This document shows positions 26,065 to 34,737 of a stretch of 64,000 bases of DNA, piece after piece. The translations under genes and the position numbers were made by a program. Below the pieces are notes generated by a model that was given only the letters and a program-made list of their open reading frames with translations, was not told the origin of the DNA and ran no database searches. Numbering within the stretch: the first letter of the stretch is position 1; every line of letters begins with the position of its first letter. The stretch comes from Neobacillus cucumis (lineage in GTDB: Bacteria > Bacillota > Bacilli > Bacillales_B > DSM-18226). The stretch is taken from assembly GCF_016107705.1 (NCBI RefSeq), contig NZ_JAEHGC010000008.1, forward strand, positions 159,447 through 223,446, given 5' to 3'.

Positions 26065-27285
26065 ATGAGCAATAGAAACTTTAAAGATATACAAGACGGT
26101 ACAAAAGCTGTATGGGCAGGAGAAAAGGAATCTCTTGCTTACAATGCAACCCAAGTACCTGTGGTGCTTAGTGTAGCCTACAATTACGATGACGTGGATG
26201 AGTGGCAAGAAGTTGCTATCGGAAATAAACCTGGACATATTTACAATCGAATGACAAATCCAACTGTACAAGCTTTTGAAGAAAAGGTACGAATTCTTGA
26301 GGGGGCGGAGGAAGCGATTGCTTTCTCATCGGGAATGGCTGCTATTAGCAGTACTTTATATACCTTTTTAAGACCAGGCGACCGGGTAATATCCGTGAAA
26401 GATACATATGGAGGAACCAATAAAATCTTTACTGAATTTTTACCGAATATCGATGTAGATGTAACGTTATGCAACACTGGAAATCATGAAGAAATTGAAG
26501 CTGAAGTGGCCAAAGGATGTAAGGTTTTATATTTGGAGTCTCCTACCAACCCTACCATGAAAATTACGGATATTGAAAGAATGGTGAAAGCTGCAAAATC
26601 GATGGGGGCATTGGTGATAATAGACAATACTTTTGCTACTCCTATTAATCAAAATCCAATTCAATTAGGAGTTGATATCGTCATCCATAGTGCCACTAAA
26701 TTTTTAAGCGGGCATGCCGATGCGTTAGGGGGTGTGGTGTGCGGCTCCAAAGAACTGATGAAAAGAGTGTATCACTATCGTGAAATTAATGGAGCAACCA
26801 TGGACCCATGGTCAGCTTATCTGATTTTAAGAGGGATGAAAACGTTAAAACTTCGTGTCAGGCAACAAGAAAAGAGTGCAATGGTGATTGCAAAGTATTT
26901 GCAAAAGCAAAAACTTGTAGAAGCAGTTTATTATCCTGGATTAGAAACACACCCACATCACCAAATTGCAAAGAAACAGATGAAGGGTTTTGGCGGAATA
27001 TTAAGTTTTGTATTGAAAGATGAAATGAAGGCGATAAAAATTTTATTGCCAAAATTACGGTATGCACACAAAGCTGGAAATCTTGGGGCTGTCGAAACAA
27101 TATACGGACCGGCAAGAACGACCAGCCATGTTGAATGTACTCTTGAGGAACGTAAAGCTCTTGGTATTCCAGAGGGTTTGGTTCGTATCTCCGTAGGGAT
27201 TGAAGATACAGAAGATCTTATTGCGGATTTAGAACAAGCTTTTTCCCTTTTAGAATCGCAATTGCCTGTTAATAGCAGCAAGTGA
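26065..27285 (+). CDS. PLP-dependent gamma-lyase/synthase of Cys/Met metabolism (methionine gamma-lyase-like)
   Basis: A 406-residue member of the Cys/Met-metabolism PLP family. It shows the cofactor loop SSGMAA (88-93), LESPTNPTMK, DNTFATP and the PLP lysine in HSATKFLSGHADALGG (Lys212). Members cleave or exchange the gamma-substituent of methionine, cystathionine or O-acyl-homoserine. The cysteine that marks classical methionine gamma-lyases after the active-site tyrosine is glycine here (TYGGT), so substrate cannot be read from sequence. ATG 26065 follows GAGGTGG; the upstream in-frame extension lacks a ribosome site. It heads a cluster with a homoserine dehydrogenase-like enzyme, an aldehyde dehydrogenase and a permease. 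Confidence 0.8.
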   Translation: MSNRNFKDIQDGTKAVWAGEKESLAYNATQVPVVLSVAYNYDDVDEWQEVAIGNKPGHIYNRMTNPTVQAFEEKVRILEGAEEAIAFSSGMAAISSTLYTFLRPGDRVISVKDTYGGTNKIFTEFLPNIDVDVTLCNTGNHEEIEAEVAKGCKVLYLESPTNPTMKITDIERMVKAAKSMGALVIIDNTFATPINQNPIQLGVDIVIHSATKFLSGHADALGGVVCGSKELMKRVYHYREINGATMDPWSAYLILRGMKTLKLRVRQQEKSAMVIAKYLQKQKLVEAVYYPGLETHPHHQIAKKQMKGFGGILSFVLKDEMKAIKILLPKLRYAHKAGNLGAVETIYGPARTTSHVECTLEERKALGIPEGLVRISVGIEDTEDLIADLEQAFSLLESQLPVNSSK

Positions 27286-27313
27286 AAATATAACAATGGA
27301 AGAGGTATAAAGT

Positions 27314-28354
27314 ATGACACATAAAATTGCGTTGCTTGGTTTTGGTGTAGTTGGTCAAGGATTTGCAGAAATTTTAGAAGAAAAAGGTGAATTGTTACGC
27401 AGCGGACTTGGTTTTGATGCAAAAATTGTTGCGATTTCCGATTTTGTTAAGGGATCTCTTTATCATCCAGAAGGCTTAGATATTGCTAAAGCATTACAAG
27501 CTGTAAAGGAAACAGGGAAACTTAATTGCTACCCGGAAAGCCCTGGTTTGGTAAGAGGATGGGATAGTTTTCAGACCATCCGTGAAAGTAATGCGGACAC
27601 CGTTGTAGAAATTACTTTTACAGACGTAAAAACAGGCCAACCTGCCATCGATCATTGTAAGGCAGCATTTGAAAGCGGAAAGAATGTAGTTATGAGTAAT
27701 AAAGGTCCAGTTTCTTTAGCTTACCAAGAACTGATTGAGTTAGCTAGAAAGAATCATGTTCGATGGGGCTTTGAAGGAACCGTCATGAGCGGAACACCTG
27801 CATTGAGAATGCCCCTCGTTGCATTGGCAGGAAATACTATTTCTGAAATACGTGGGATTTTAAATGGAACGACCAATTATATTTTAACCAAAATGGAAGA
27901 AGGCCTGAGTTATGAGGCGGCATTGGCTGAGGCACAAACTCTTGGCTATGCAGAGGCCGATCCTACAAGTGATGTCGAGGGGTATGATGCCCAATATAAA
28001 GCTACTATTCTAGCTAATATTGTCATGAACGTTCCGATGAAACGAGAAGAAGTAGAATGTGAAGGAATTAGTCATCTTACACTACAAGATATCCAATGGG
28101 CAAAATCTGAGGGTAAAAGGTGGAAACTTATTGCTAAATGTATAAAAGATGGTGATAAAGTCATCGCACGGGTAGGTCCCGAAGCGATACCGATTACAGA
28201 TCCTTTAGCTGGAGTCTCAGGTGCCCAAAATGCCATTACATATGATTGCGATTTAGCCGGTCCAATCACGCTTATTGGTGCCGGAGCCGGCCGAAAGGAA
28301 ACCGGATTCTCTATTCTTATTGATTTAATTAATATTAGCCGCGGTCAATTGTAA
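27314..28354 (+). CDS. Short homoserine dehydrogenase-like protein without ACT domain
   Basis: A 346-residue NAD(P)-dependent oxidoreductase. It has an N-terminal GFGVVGQG Rossmann loop, the NGTTNYILTKM segment and the AEADPTSDVEGYDA signature of homoserine dehydrogenase. It ends before the C-terminal ACT regulatory domain carried by the biosynthetic hom at 34738. It lies 28 bases after the PLP-lyase gene. Lack of the feedback domain and a catabolic setting suggest it may work in the degradative direction, oxidising homoserine to aspartate semialdehyde, which the next gene's product could oxidise further. That direction is inference; a related hydroxy-amino-acid substrate is possible. Confidence 0.8.
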   Translation: MTHKIALLGFGVVGQGFAEILEEKGELLRSGLGFDAKIVAISDFVKGSLYHPEGLDIAKALQAVKETGKLNCYPESPGLVRGWDSFQTIRESNADTVVEITFTDVKTGQPAIDHCKAAFESGKNVVMSNKGPVSLAYQELIELARKNHVRWGFEGTVMSGTPALRMPLVALAGNTISEIRGILNGTTNYILTKMEEGLSYEAALAEAQTLGYAEADPTSDVEGYDAQYKATILANIVMNVPMKREEVECEGISHLTLQDIQWAKSEGKRWKLIAKCIKDGDKVIARVGPEAIPITDPLAGVSGAQNAITYDCDLAGPITLIGAGAGRKETGFSILIDLINISRGQL

Positions 28355-28410
28355 TCTTTTACACTATTAACTTACAAAATGAAAAATTAGTTATATGAGG
28401 TGGTTACACA

Positions 28411-29865
28411 ATGACATTTATAGAGACACAGACAAAAGAAAATAAGATGTTTCTAGCTGGAAAGTGGGTATCCCGATCCAAAAGCATTAAAGTCTTCGAC
28501 CCCCAAGATAATCGTTTAATCGCAACTGTCCCTGCCGCTAATGAGGAAGATGTACTTCATACTATAGAGGAGGCAAAAAAGGGAGCAAAAATTGCTGCTG
28601 ACATGTCGACGCACGAAAGAATCACGATTTTAAATGGTGCTGCTGACTGGATTTATGAGCATAAAGATAAATTCGCAACCACCATTGCATGTGAGGGAAG
28701 TAAAACAATTAAAGAGGCAAGAAAAGAAGTATTACGCTGTATTGAGACTCTTCGTATTAGTGCAGAAGAGGCAAGGAGAATAAATGGAGAAACGATTCTA
28801 TTTGACCAAATGCCGGGAAGTGAAGATCGTATGGGATATTATTATCGTTTTCCAATTGGAATCATTGTGGCGATTACGCCATTTAACGATCCATTAAACC
28901 TTGTTGCACATAAAGTGGGGCCAGCTATTGCTGCTGGAAATGCAATCATCGTTAAACCAGCACCAGCTACACCATTAAGTGCTCTATTATTGGCAGAAGC
29001 ATTTGAAAAAGCAGGTTTGCCTCCTAAAGTTTTGTCTGTCATTACCGGTTATCCAAGTGATATGGGAGAAAGCCTGATTACCCATCCGGCGATACGAATG
29101 ATATCTTTTACAGGGGGACTTTCTACTGGCCAAGCGATTATGCAAAAGGCGGGCATGAAAAAGTTCAGTATGGAGTTAGGATCGAACTCACCGGTTATCG
29201 TTCTGCAAGACGCTGATTTAGAAGAAGCCGTTGAATCAACTGTTTCCGGAGCCTTTTGGGCTGCAGGTCAAAATTGCCTTGGAGTGCAAAGAGTATATGT
29301 TCAAGAAGGGATCTATCAGGACTTTGTCGGAAGGTTCCTTACTCGTACTCTAAAGTATCGAGTGGGTAATAAATTTTCAGAGGAAACCGATATGGGTCCA
29401 ATGATATCAGAAAAGGAAGCAAAGAGGGTGGAGAGTTGGGTTAATGAAGCCGTTGAAAGCGGTGCAAAATTGCTTTGTGGCGGCAAACGAGAGGGAGCTT
29501 TTTATTACCCAACTGTTTTAGAGAATGTCCCAGCTGATTGCAAGCTGGCAACGGAAGAAGTCTTTGGACCAGTTGTTACCCTTTATAGTGTTCCAGATCT
29601 TGATACAGCTATTTTTCAATCTAACAATGTGGCTTTCGGCTTACAAGCAGGTATTTTCACTCAAAATTTAGACCATGCTTTGGGGGCTGTACGGAAGCTG
29701 GATGTAGGCGGGGTTATTGTAAATGACAGCTCCGATTACCGAATAGATGCGATGCCTTTTGGGGGGGTAAAAGGTTCTGGTATAGGTCGTGAAGGAATTA
29801 AATTTGCACTTCAAGAAATGACCGAACCAAAAGTTGTTTGTTTTAAGGTTGCCGTTAAAAGATAA
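28411..29865 (+). CDS. Aldehyde dehydrogenase of the PLP-lyase/homoserine cluster
   Basis: A 484-residue NAD(P)-dependent aldehyde dehydrogenase. It has Asn159 in ITPFND, general base Glu255 in ELGSNSP and catalytic Cys289 in AAGQNCLGVQR. The PFND/NCLGVQR pattern places it near the lactaldehyde/phosphonoacetaldehyde/non-phosphorylating GAPDH side of the superfamily, not with GabD. A GAGG site precedes ATG 28411, 56 bases after the homoserine dehydrogenase-like gene. In context it may oxidise aspartate semialdehyde or an aldehyde derived from the lyase product. Substrate is not determinable from sequence. Confidence 0.82.
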   Translation: MTFIETQTKENKMFLAGKWVSRSKSIKVFDPQDNRLIATVPAANEEDVLHTIEEAKKGAKIAADMSTHERITILNGAADWIYEHKDKFATTIACEGSKTIKEARKEVLRCIETLRISAEEARRINGETILFDQMPGSEDRMGYYYRFPIGIIVAITPFNDPLNLVAHKVGPAIAAGNAIIVKPAPATPLSALLLAEAFEKAGLPPKVLSVITGYPSDMGESLITHPAIRMISFTGGLSTGQAIMQKAGMKKFSMELGSNSPVIVLQDADLEEAVESTVSGAFWAAGQNCLGVQRVYVQEGIYQDFVGRFLTRTLKYRVGNKFSEETDMGPMISEKEAKRVESWVNEAVESGAKLLCGGKREGAFYYPTVLENVPADCKLATEEVFGPVVTLYSVPDLDTAIFQSNNVAFGLQAGIFTQNLDHALGAVRKLDVGGVIVNDSSDYRIDAMPFGGVKGSGIGREGIKFALQEMTEPKVVCFKVAVKR

Positions 29866-29955
29866 TAAAAACAAATTAGTGGTATAATGCTAGTTTAATA
29901 GAAATTGTCCTAATAGGTTGGCCGCGTGGTTACCTATACCAAAGGAGGAAACTGG

Positions 29956-31392
29956 ATGCTACAGACAAATAATTCTGATCAAAATCAGTTAAAGCGTACA
30001 ATGAAAAGCAGACATTTGTTCATGATATCGCTAGGAGGGGTAATTGGAACGGGCCTTTTTCTAAGTACGGGCTATACCATTAATCAAGCTGGACCAGGAG
30101 GGACGATTCTCGCATATTTGGTTGGGGCATTGATTATGTATCTTGTTATGCTATGCCTAGGAGAATTAACTGTAGCCATGCCGGTAACCGGTTCATTTCA
30201 AACCTATGCTACAAAGTATGTCGGTCCTGCTACCGGATTTACTATTGGTGTAATGTACTGGCTTACCTGGGTGGTAACAGTAGGATCGGAATTTACGGCC
30301 GCCGGTCTATTAATGAAGAGATGGTTTCCTGATACTTCTGTTTGGATATGGAGTGCCATCTTTGCGATTGCCCTTTTTCTACTAAATGCCTTTTCAGTAA
30401 AATTTTTTGCGGAAGCAGAATTTTGGTTTGCCGGAATTAAAGTAGTTACCATTATTTTATTTATCATTTTGGGGGGAGCTGCGATGTTTGGTTTCATACC
30501 AATGAAAGGCCATACGTCTGCCCCCATGCTCTCACATTTTACTGGCGAAGGAGGTCTTTTTCCTAATGGGATGCTTCCAGTTTTAATGGCTATGATTTCC
30601 GTAAACTTTGCCTTTTCAGGAACAGAACTTATTGGAATTGCCGCCGGAGAGAGCGAAAATCCTGAAAAAGACATTCCCCGGTCCGTAAGAAATGTAATTT
30701 GGAGAACCGTTTTTTTCTTTATCGGCGCTATATTTGTATTATCTGGATTAATCTCTTGGAAAGAAGCAGGAGTCATTGAAAGTCCATTCGTTATGGTCTT
30801 TGATAATATAGGAATTCCTTATGCAGCTGATATCATGAACTTCGTTATTCTTACAGCTTTATTATCCGTAGCAAATTCCGGTCTTTATGCATCTACTCGT
30901 ATGTTATGGTCTCTTTCCAACGAAAAAACAATAAGCCCCCACTTAGGAAAGGTAACCTCAAAAGGAGTGCCGCTTAATGCGTTAATTTTAAGTATGGCAG
31001 TAGCCTGTTTATCGTTATTCTCTAGTGTAGTTGCACCAGATACAGTTTATTTAGTGCTTGTAGCTATTTCAGGATTTGCCGTGGTTACTGTATGGATGGG
31101 AATTGTGTTATCGCAGTATATGTTTCGAAGGCGTTTTATTAAAGAGGGAGGGGATATTACACATTTGAAATTTCGTACACCTCTGTATCCCATTGTGCCC
31201 ATCGCTGCTTTTGTTTTATGTTTTGCTTCTTGTGTAGGACTTGCTTTCGATCAAAGCCAACGAATTGCTCTATACAGCGGAGTACCCTTCATTGTTTTTT
31301 GCTATTTTTTCTACTATATGAAGCATCGCGGAAAAAAGAATCTATTAGATTCTCATGATGAACACAGTCAGTATATAGATAATATTAAGTAG
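29956..31392 (+). CDS. Amino acid permease (APC/AAT family), candidate S-methylmethionine/methionine importer
   Basis: A 478-residue, roughly twelve-helix permease with the family motifs [18 protein letters not shown] near the N-terminus and [21 protein letters not shown] after helix 6. ATG 29956 follows AAAGGAGG; the in-frame upstream GTG region is non-coding leader. It is fourth in the PLP-lyase cluster. The spacer ahead of it contains an ATAGGT/ACCTAT inverted repeat (29914-29937) and a TATAAT, so it may also have its own promoter. A terminator follows, then mmuM. The neighbours suggest a sulfur amino acid or homoserine as cargo; sequence alone does not say. Confidence 0.82.
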   Translation: MLQTNNSDQNQLKRTMKSRHLFMISLGGVIGTGLFLSTGYTINQAGPGGTILAYLVGALIMYLVMLCLGELTVAMPVTGSFQTYATKYVGPATGFTIGVMYWLTWVVTVGSEFTAAGLLMKRWFPDTSVWIWSAIFAIALFLLNAFSVKFFAEAEFWFAGIKVVTIILFIILGGAAMFGFIPMKGHTSAPMLSHFTGEGGLFPNGMLPVLMAMISVNFAFSGTELIGIAAGESENPEKDIPRSVRNVIWRTVFFFIGAIFVLSGLISWKEAGVIESPFVMVFDNIGIPYAADIMNFVILTALLSVANSGLYASTRMLWSLSNEKTISPHLGKVTSKGVPLNALILSMAVACLSLFSSVVAPDTVYLVLVAISGFAVVTVWMGIVLSQYMFRRRFIKEGGDITHLKFRTPLYPIVPIAAFVLCFASCVGLAFDQSQRIALYSGVPFIVFCYFFYYMKHRGKKNLLDSHDEHSQYIDNIK

Positions 31393-31769
31393 AGAGGTTT
31401 GGTATAAGAGATCTATTAAACTGGAATATACTATAGATACTATCATTAATGTTGTGAAAAACTGTTAATGAAAAATACTACAAATATCTTGCGGTTGTCA
31501 GACTATTATTCTATTAATCCAAACCATTGCTGAATGAATTTAACCTGACTTTGGACAGACCTCTTTCGCAGGAGGGTCTGTCCTTTTTAACCAAATTCAT
31601 CGCGTCGGATCTACCTGAAATCTGTTTAACTTAAGTACTACTAAGATATTTTTACCACTTTGGTCTATATTGATGAACTCTATAACACTGAGATATTAGA
31701 AATAGAAAGTCCTCGTTTTTTTATCATTTCTAAGGGAGCACAGAAAATTACTTTAGCGGAGGTACTGTA
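31393..31769 (+). other. Permease-mmuM intergenic region (377 bases)
   Basis: It contains a strong terminator at 31553-31589, then about 180 bases of AT-rich DNA that must hold the mmuM promoter, with a GCGGAGGT ribosome site before ATG 31770. I see no S-box, T-box or other recognisable riboswitch here, and no gene. Confidence 0.5.
31553..31589 (+). terminator. Terminator after the permease gene
   Basis: Stem GGACAGACC (31553-31561) with GGTCTGTCC (31575-31583), then TTTTT. Confidence 0.9.
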
Positions 31770-32702
31770 ATGAATCCTATTGAAAACATATTAGAGAAAT
31801 TCCCGTTAGTTATACTAGACGGTGCAATGGCAACTGAACTTGAGCGTCATGGCTGTGATTTGAACGACAGTCTTTGGTCGGCAACCATACTTATCGAAAA
31901 TCCTGAGCTTATCAAACAGGTACATACTGATTATTTTAAAGCGGGAGCCGACTGTGCTATCACCGCCAGTTACCAGGCAACTGTCGAAGGATTCTCCCGA
32001 CGCGGTTTAAGCGAGGCTGAAGCACTCATTCTCATCCAGAAATCCGTCCAGATAGCCTTAAAAGCACGCGATGAATTCTGGGGAATACCCGAGAACCGGT
32101 CAAACCGACCGAAGCCTTTAGTAGCCGGTTCAGTAGGGCCATATGGCGCATTCCTTGCTGATGGATCTGAATATCGAGGAGATTATATTTTGACCGAAGA
32201 AGAACTTATGAATTTCCATAGGCCCCGTATGAAAGCCTTGATTGATGCCGGTGCCGATATCCTTGCCTGCGAAACTATTCCATGTCTGATGGAGGCCAGA
32301 GCAATCGTCAGGTTATTAGAAGAGTTCCCCAAAACCTATGCATGGATTAGCTTCAGTGCAAAAGACGGGCTTCATATTAGTGATGGAACCCTGGTTGCTG
32401 AGTGTGCAGAATGGCTGGATAAATATGATCAAGTGGCTGCCGTCGGCATAAACTGCACGCGGCCTCAGTACATTTCTTCGCTGATAAATAAAGTGCACAG
32501 TCACACAGTTAAACCTATCATCGTATATCCAAATTTAGGCGAGCAGTACGATGCAGTCACTAAAACTTGGAATGGGGCATCATCTGAAGAAACTTACGGA
32601 TACAGTACCCATCACTGGTATGAATGCGGTGCCCGATTGATTGGTGGCTGCTGCAGGACAAAACCAGAGAACATAACGACTATTTCTGCATGGGCGAGGT
32701 AA
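31770..32702 (+). CDS. mmuM: Homocysteine S-methyltransferase (S-methylmethionine-dependent)
   Basis: Transfers a methyl group from S-methylmethionine (or S-adenosylmethionine) to homocysteine, giving methionine. The 310-residue protein has the zinc-binding cysteines of the family: Cys229 in GINCT and Cys294-Cys295 in GGCCR. It also has LDGAMATELERHG near the N-terminus, as in E. coli MmuM. It is downstream of an APC permease of the type that can act as MmuP, though a terminator separates them. No terminator is obvious in the 215 bases before the next gene. Confidence 0.92.
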   Translation: MNPIENILEKFPLVILDGAMATELERHGCDLNDSLWSATILIENPELIKQVHTDYFKAGADCAITASYQATVEGFSRRGLSEAEALILIQKSVQIALKARDEFWGIPENRSNRPKPLVAGSVGPYGAFLADGSEYRGDYILTEEELMNFHRPRMKALIDAGADILACETIPCLMEARAIVRLLEEFPKTYAWISFSAKDGLHISDGTLVAECAEWLDKYDQVAAVGINCTRPQYISSLINKVHSHTVKPIIVYPNLGEQYDAVTKTWNGASSEETYGYSTHHWYECGARLIGGCCRTKPENITTISAWAR

Positions 32703-32917
32703 GATATAAAAAAGTAAGGATTTTGGTGTTGGAGATTGTGAGTTTATTTAAATATACCCATATGATGTTAAAAAGGACTTTATAAATAGCCGCTAAAATA
32801 CGCCCAAAGAGATTTAGAAATCCTCCCCCTTTACATAATCATTTCCATTGAAGAAAATACCAAAATGATAGATAATTCTCATAAGTGTCATTTTAAATCA
32901 GTAACAGGGGGAGAAAA

Positions 32918-33766
32918 ATGAAATTAAGAGTTTCTGCTGTGCAATACCATCTACACACCATCCAATCCTTTGAAGAATTTGCTCGCCAGTGCGAGCATTA
33001 TATAAAAACGGCTGAAGAATTTGGCGCCGAGTTCGTTCTTTTTCCCGAGTTCTTTACCACTCAGCTCCTATCCATCGGAAAAGGAAAGAAAATAGACGAT
33101 CTACCAAGCTTTACAGACCAATACCGTGAACTATTTTCCAACTTCGCAAAACAAACCAACATGCATATTATCGCAGGGACCCAGGTTTTAGAAAAAAACG
33201 GTAAGCTTTTTAATACCGCTCATCTCTTTTACCCAGATGGACGAATTGGCGAACAGGCCAAGCTTCATATCACGCCTACCGAAGTAAACGAATGGAATAT
33301 GGAAGCAGGGGTATCCTTTCAAATTTTTGAAACGAAAAAAGGGAAAATTGCAATCCTTACCTGCTACGATATTGAATTTCCGGAAATCGTACGGATGGCA
33401 AAAGCTAAGGGTGCGGACGTCATTTTCTGTCCATCCTGTACTGATGATCGTCATGGATTTCACCGCGTTCGTTACACAAGCCATGCTCGTGCGATTGAAA
33501 ACCAAGTCTATGTTGTTTTAACAGGAACGGTCGGCTCCCTTCCGACGGTGGACTTTATGCGGGCAAATTTTGGCCAGGCCGCCATTATCACACCAAATGA
33601 TATACCTTTTCCACCCCAAGGAATCTTAGCGGAAGGCGAAATCAATCATGACATGATTATCACGGCAGACCTAGACTTTGAACTTCTTTATGAAGTAAGA
33701 GAACGTGGCTCGGTGACAACTTGGCGTGACCGAAGAACGGATCTATATACAGATTGGGAAAAATAG
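32918..33766 (+). CDS. Carbon-nitrogen hydrolase (nitrilase superfamily)
   Basis: A 282-residue amidase-type hydrolase with the catalytic triad visible as Glu44 (LFPEFF), Lys115 (AKLHITP) and Cys149 (LTCYDIEFPE). Substrate is unknown; relatives hydrolyse omega-amides, carbamoyl amines or peptide-like amides. GGGGGAG precedes ATG 32918. The next gene, 11 bases downstream, is a GNAT acetyltransferase. B. subtilis YhcX carries a GNAT and a nitrilase domain in one chain, so this pair looks like a split version in the opposite order. Confidence 0.88.
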   Translation: MKLRVSAVQYHLHTIQSFEEFARQCEHYIKTAEEFGAEFVLFPEFFTTQLLSIGKGKKIDDLPSFTDQYRELFSNFAKQTNMHIIAGTQVLEKNGKLFNTAHLFYPDGRIGEQAKLHITPTEVNEWNMEAGVSFQIFETKKGKIAILTCYDIEFPEIVRMAKAKGADVIFCPSCTDDRHGFHRVRYTSHARAIENQVYVVLTGTVGSLPTVDFMRANFGQAAIITPNDIPFPPQGILAEGEINHDMIITADLDFELLYEVRERGSVTTWRDRRTDLYTDWEK

Positions 33767-33777
33767 GAGGGGGCCTA

Positions 33778-34455
33778 TTGTATCGGAGTGAATTTTATGT
33801 TTTTGACCAAAATCGGCCTGTACCTGTGCTTGTACGCAATTATACAAAGAATGATTTTCCCCACCTCATAGAAATTCAAAAAGAATGTTTCCCGCCGCCA
33901 TTTCCTTCAGAATTATGGTGGAACGAGGAACAATTAATAAACCATGTTACCCTTTTTCAAGAAGGAGCATTATGCGTTGAAGTCAACGGTGAATTAGCGG
34001 GTTCCCTGACAGGCTTGTGCGTTGATTTTGATCCGAACCATCCAAACCATAAGTGGGAGGAGATTACTGACCACGGTTATATCCGCAATCACCAACCGGA
34101 CGGCAACACGTTGTACATTGTCGATATAAGTGTCCGCCCAAAGTATCGCAACCTGGGGCTCGGAAAACTAATGATGCAGTCCATGTACCACGTTGTCATC
34201 CAAAAGGATCTTGAGCGGTTGCTTGGCGGCGGGAGAATGCCGGGTTATCATAAGTTTGCAAATAAAATGGCGCCGGAAGAGTATTTGCAGGCAATCATTA
34301 AGGGAGAGGTTAAGGACCCTGTAATCACTTTCCTGCTACAGTGTGGCAGGTTCCCAATTGGACTTGCAGAAAACTATCTTGAGGATGAAGAATCCTGTAA
34401 TTATGCTGTTTTAATGGAATGGAAAAATCCATTTATCCACAGAGGAACTTTATAA
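33778..34455 (+). CDS. GNAT acetyltransferase paired with the nitrilase
   Basis: A 225-residue GNAT protein with the acetyl-CoA motif VRPKYRNLGLGKLMMQSMY around residues 120-138. It has family-specific stretches such as CFPPPFPSELWW and GGGRMPGYHKFANKMAPEEY. TTG 33778 is chosen because GGAGGGGG at 33767-33774 is just upstream; the in-frame TTG at 33754 overlaps the nitrilase gene and lacks a site. It resembles the N-terminal GNAT domain of YhcX-type bifunctional proteins. The acetyl acceptor is unknown, but the coupled hydrolase suggests a shared amine or amide metabolite. Confidence 0.8.
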   Translation: MYRSEFYVFDQNRPVPVLVRNYTKNDFPHLIEIQKECFPPPFPSELWWNEEQLINHVTLFQEGALCVEVNGELAGSLTGLCVDFDPNHPNHKWEEITDHGYIRNHQPDGNTLYIVDISVRPKYRNLGLGKLMMQSMYHVVIQKDLERLLGGGRMPGYHKFANKMAPEEYLQAIIKGEVKDPVITFLLQCGRFPIGLAENYLEDEESCNYAVLMEWKNPFIHRGTL

Positions 34456-34483
34456 CTTGCTAGAAGAGAATTTTCAAAAAACA

Positions 34484-34512
34484 TTGACAGTTTGACAGGA
34501 ATCAACTAAAAT
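34484..34512 (+). promoter_or_regulatory. Promoter of the S-box leader/hom transcript
   Basis: TTGACA (34484-34489), 17 bases, TAAAAT (34507-34512), about 45 bases before the riboswitch aptamer. Confidence 0.75.
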
Positions 34513-34555
34513 TTCATTCATAACATGGAAAATTAAACTAACAATTTAATAAATA

Positions 34556-34710
34556 CTCTTATCCAGAGCGGCGGAGGGACTAGGCCCGATGAAGCCCGGC
34601 AACCTTCAAGGTTATCCTTGAAAAGGTGCTAATTCCTGCAGGTTATATTTAACCTGAAAGATAAGAGGAGGATGACTGCCCTCTTCTTAGGAAGAGGGTT
34701 TTCTTTTTTC
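34556..34710 (+). ncRNA. SAM-I (S-box) riboswitch with terminator, controlling hom
   Basis: The aptamer runs from CTCTTATC (34556-34563) to its P1 partner GATAAGAG (34660-34667). It has the conserved core AGAGCGGCGGAGGGACT, GGCCCGATGAAGCCCGGCAACC, GGTGCTAATTCC and TGAAAGATAAGAGG. A terminator stem CCCTCTTC/GAAGAGGG (34679-34686, 34691-34698) with a T-run follows. The 3' strand of P1 (AAGAGG, 34663-34668) can instead pair with CCTCTT of the terminator, giving the expected switch: SAM binding exposes the terminator and stops transcription of hom. Confidence 0.96.
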
Positions 34711-34737
34711 CATTTTTTAATAACGGGGGGATCAATA

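Noticed and set aside
30204..30776. 190-codon minus-strand open frame inside the permease gene
   Set aside because: Shadow of a membrane-protein gene; the composition does not resemble a real protein and there is no promoter or ribosome site.
31393..31769. Riboswitch or T-box upstream of mmuM
   Set aside because: The only strong structure is the permease terminator; no S-box core, T-box sequence or other conserved aptamer motif was found.
24881..32702. Prophage or transposon origin of the accessory catabolic cluster
   Set aside because: No integrase, transposase, terminal repeats or tRNA attachment site is visible, and base composition does not differ noticeably from neighbours.
34672..34737. 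N-terminal extension of hom from an upstream ATG
   Set aside because: This stretch encodes the riboswitch terminator hairpin; the GGGGGG ribosome site points to ATG 34738.
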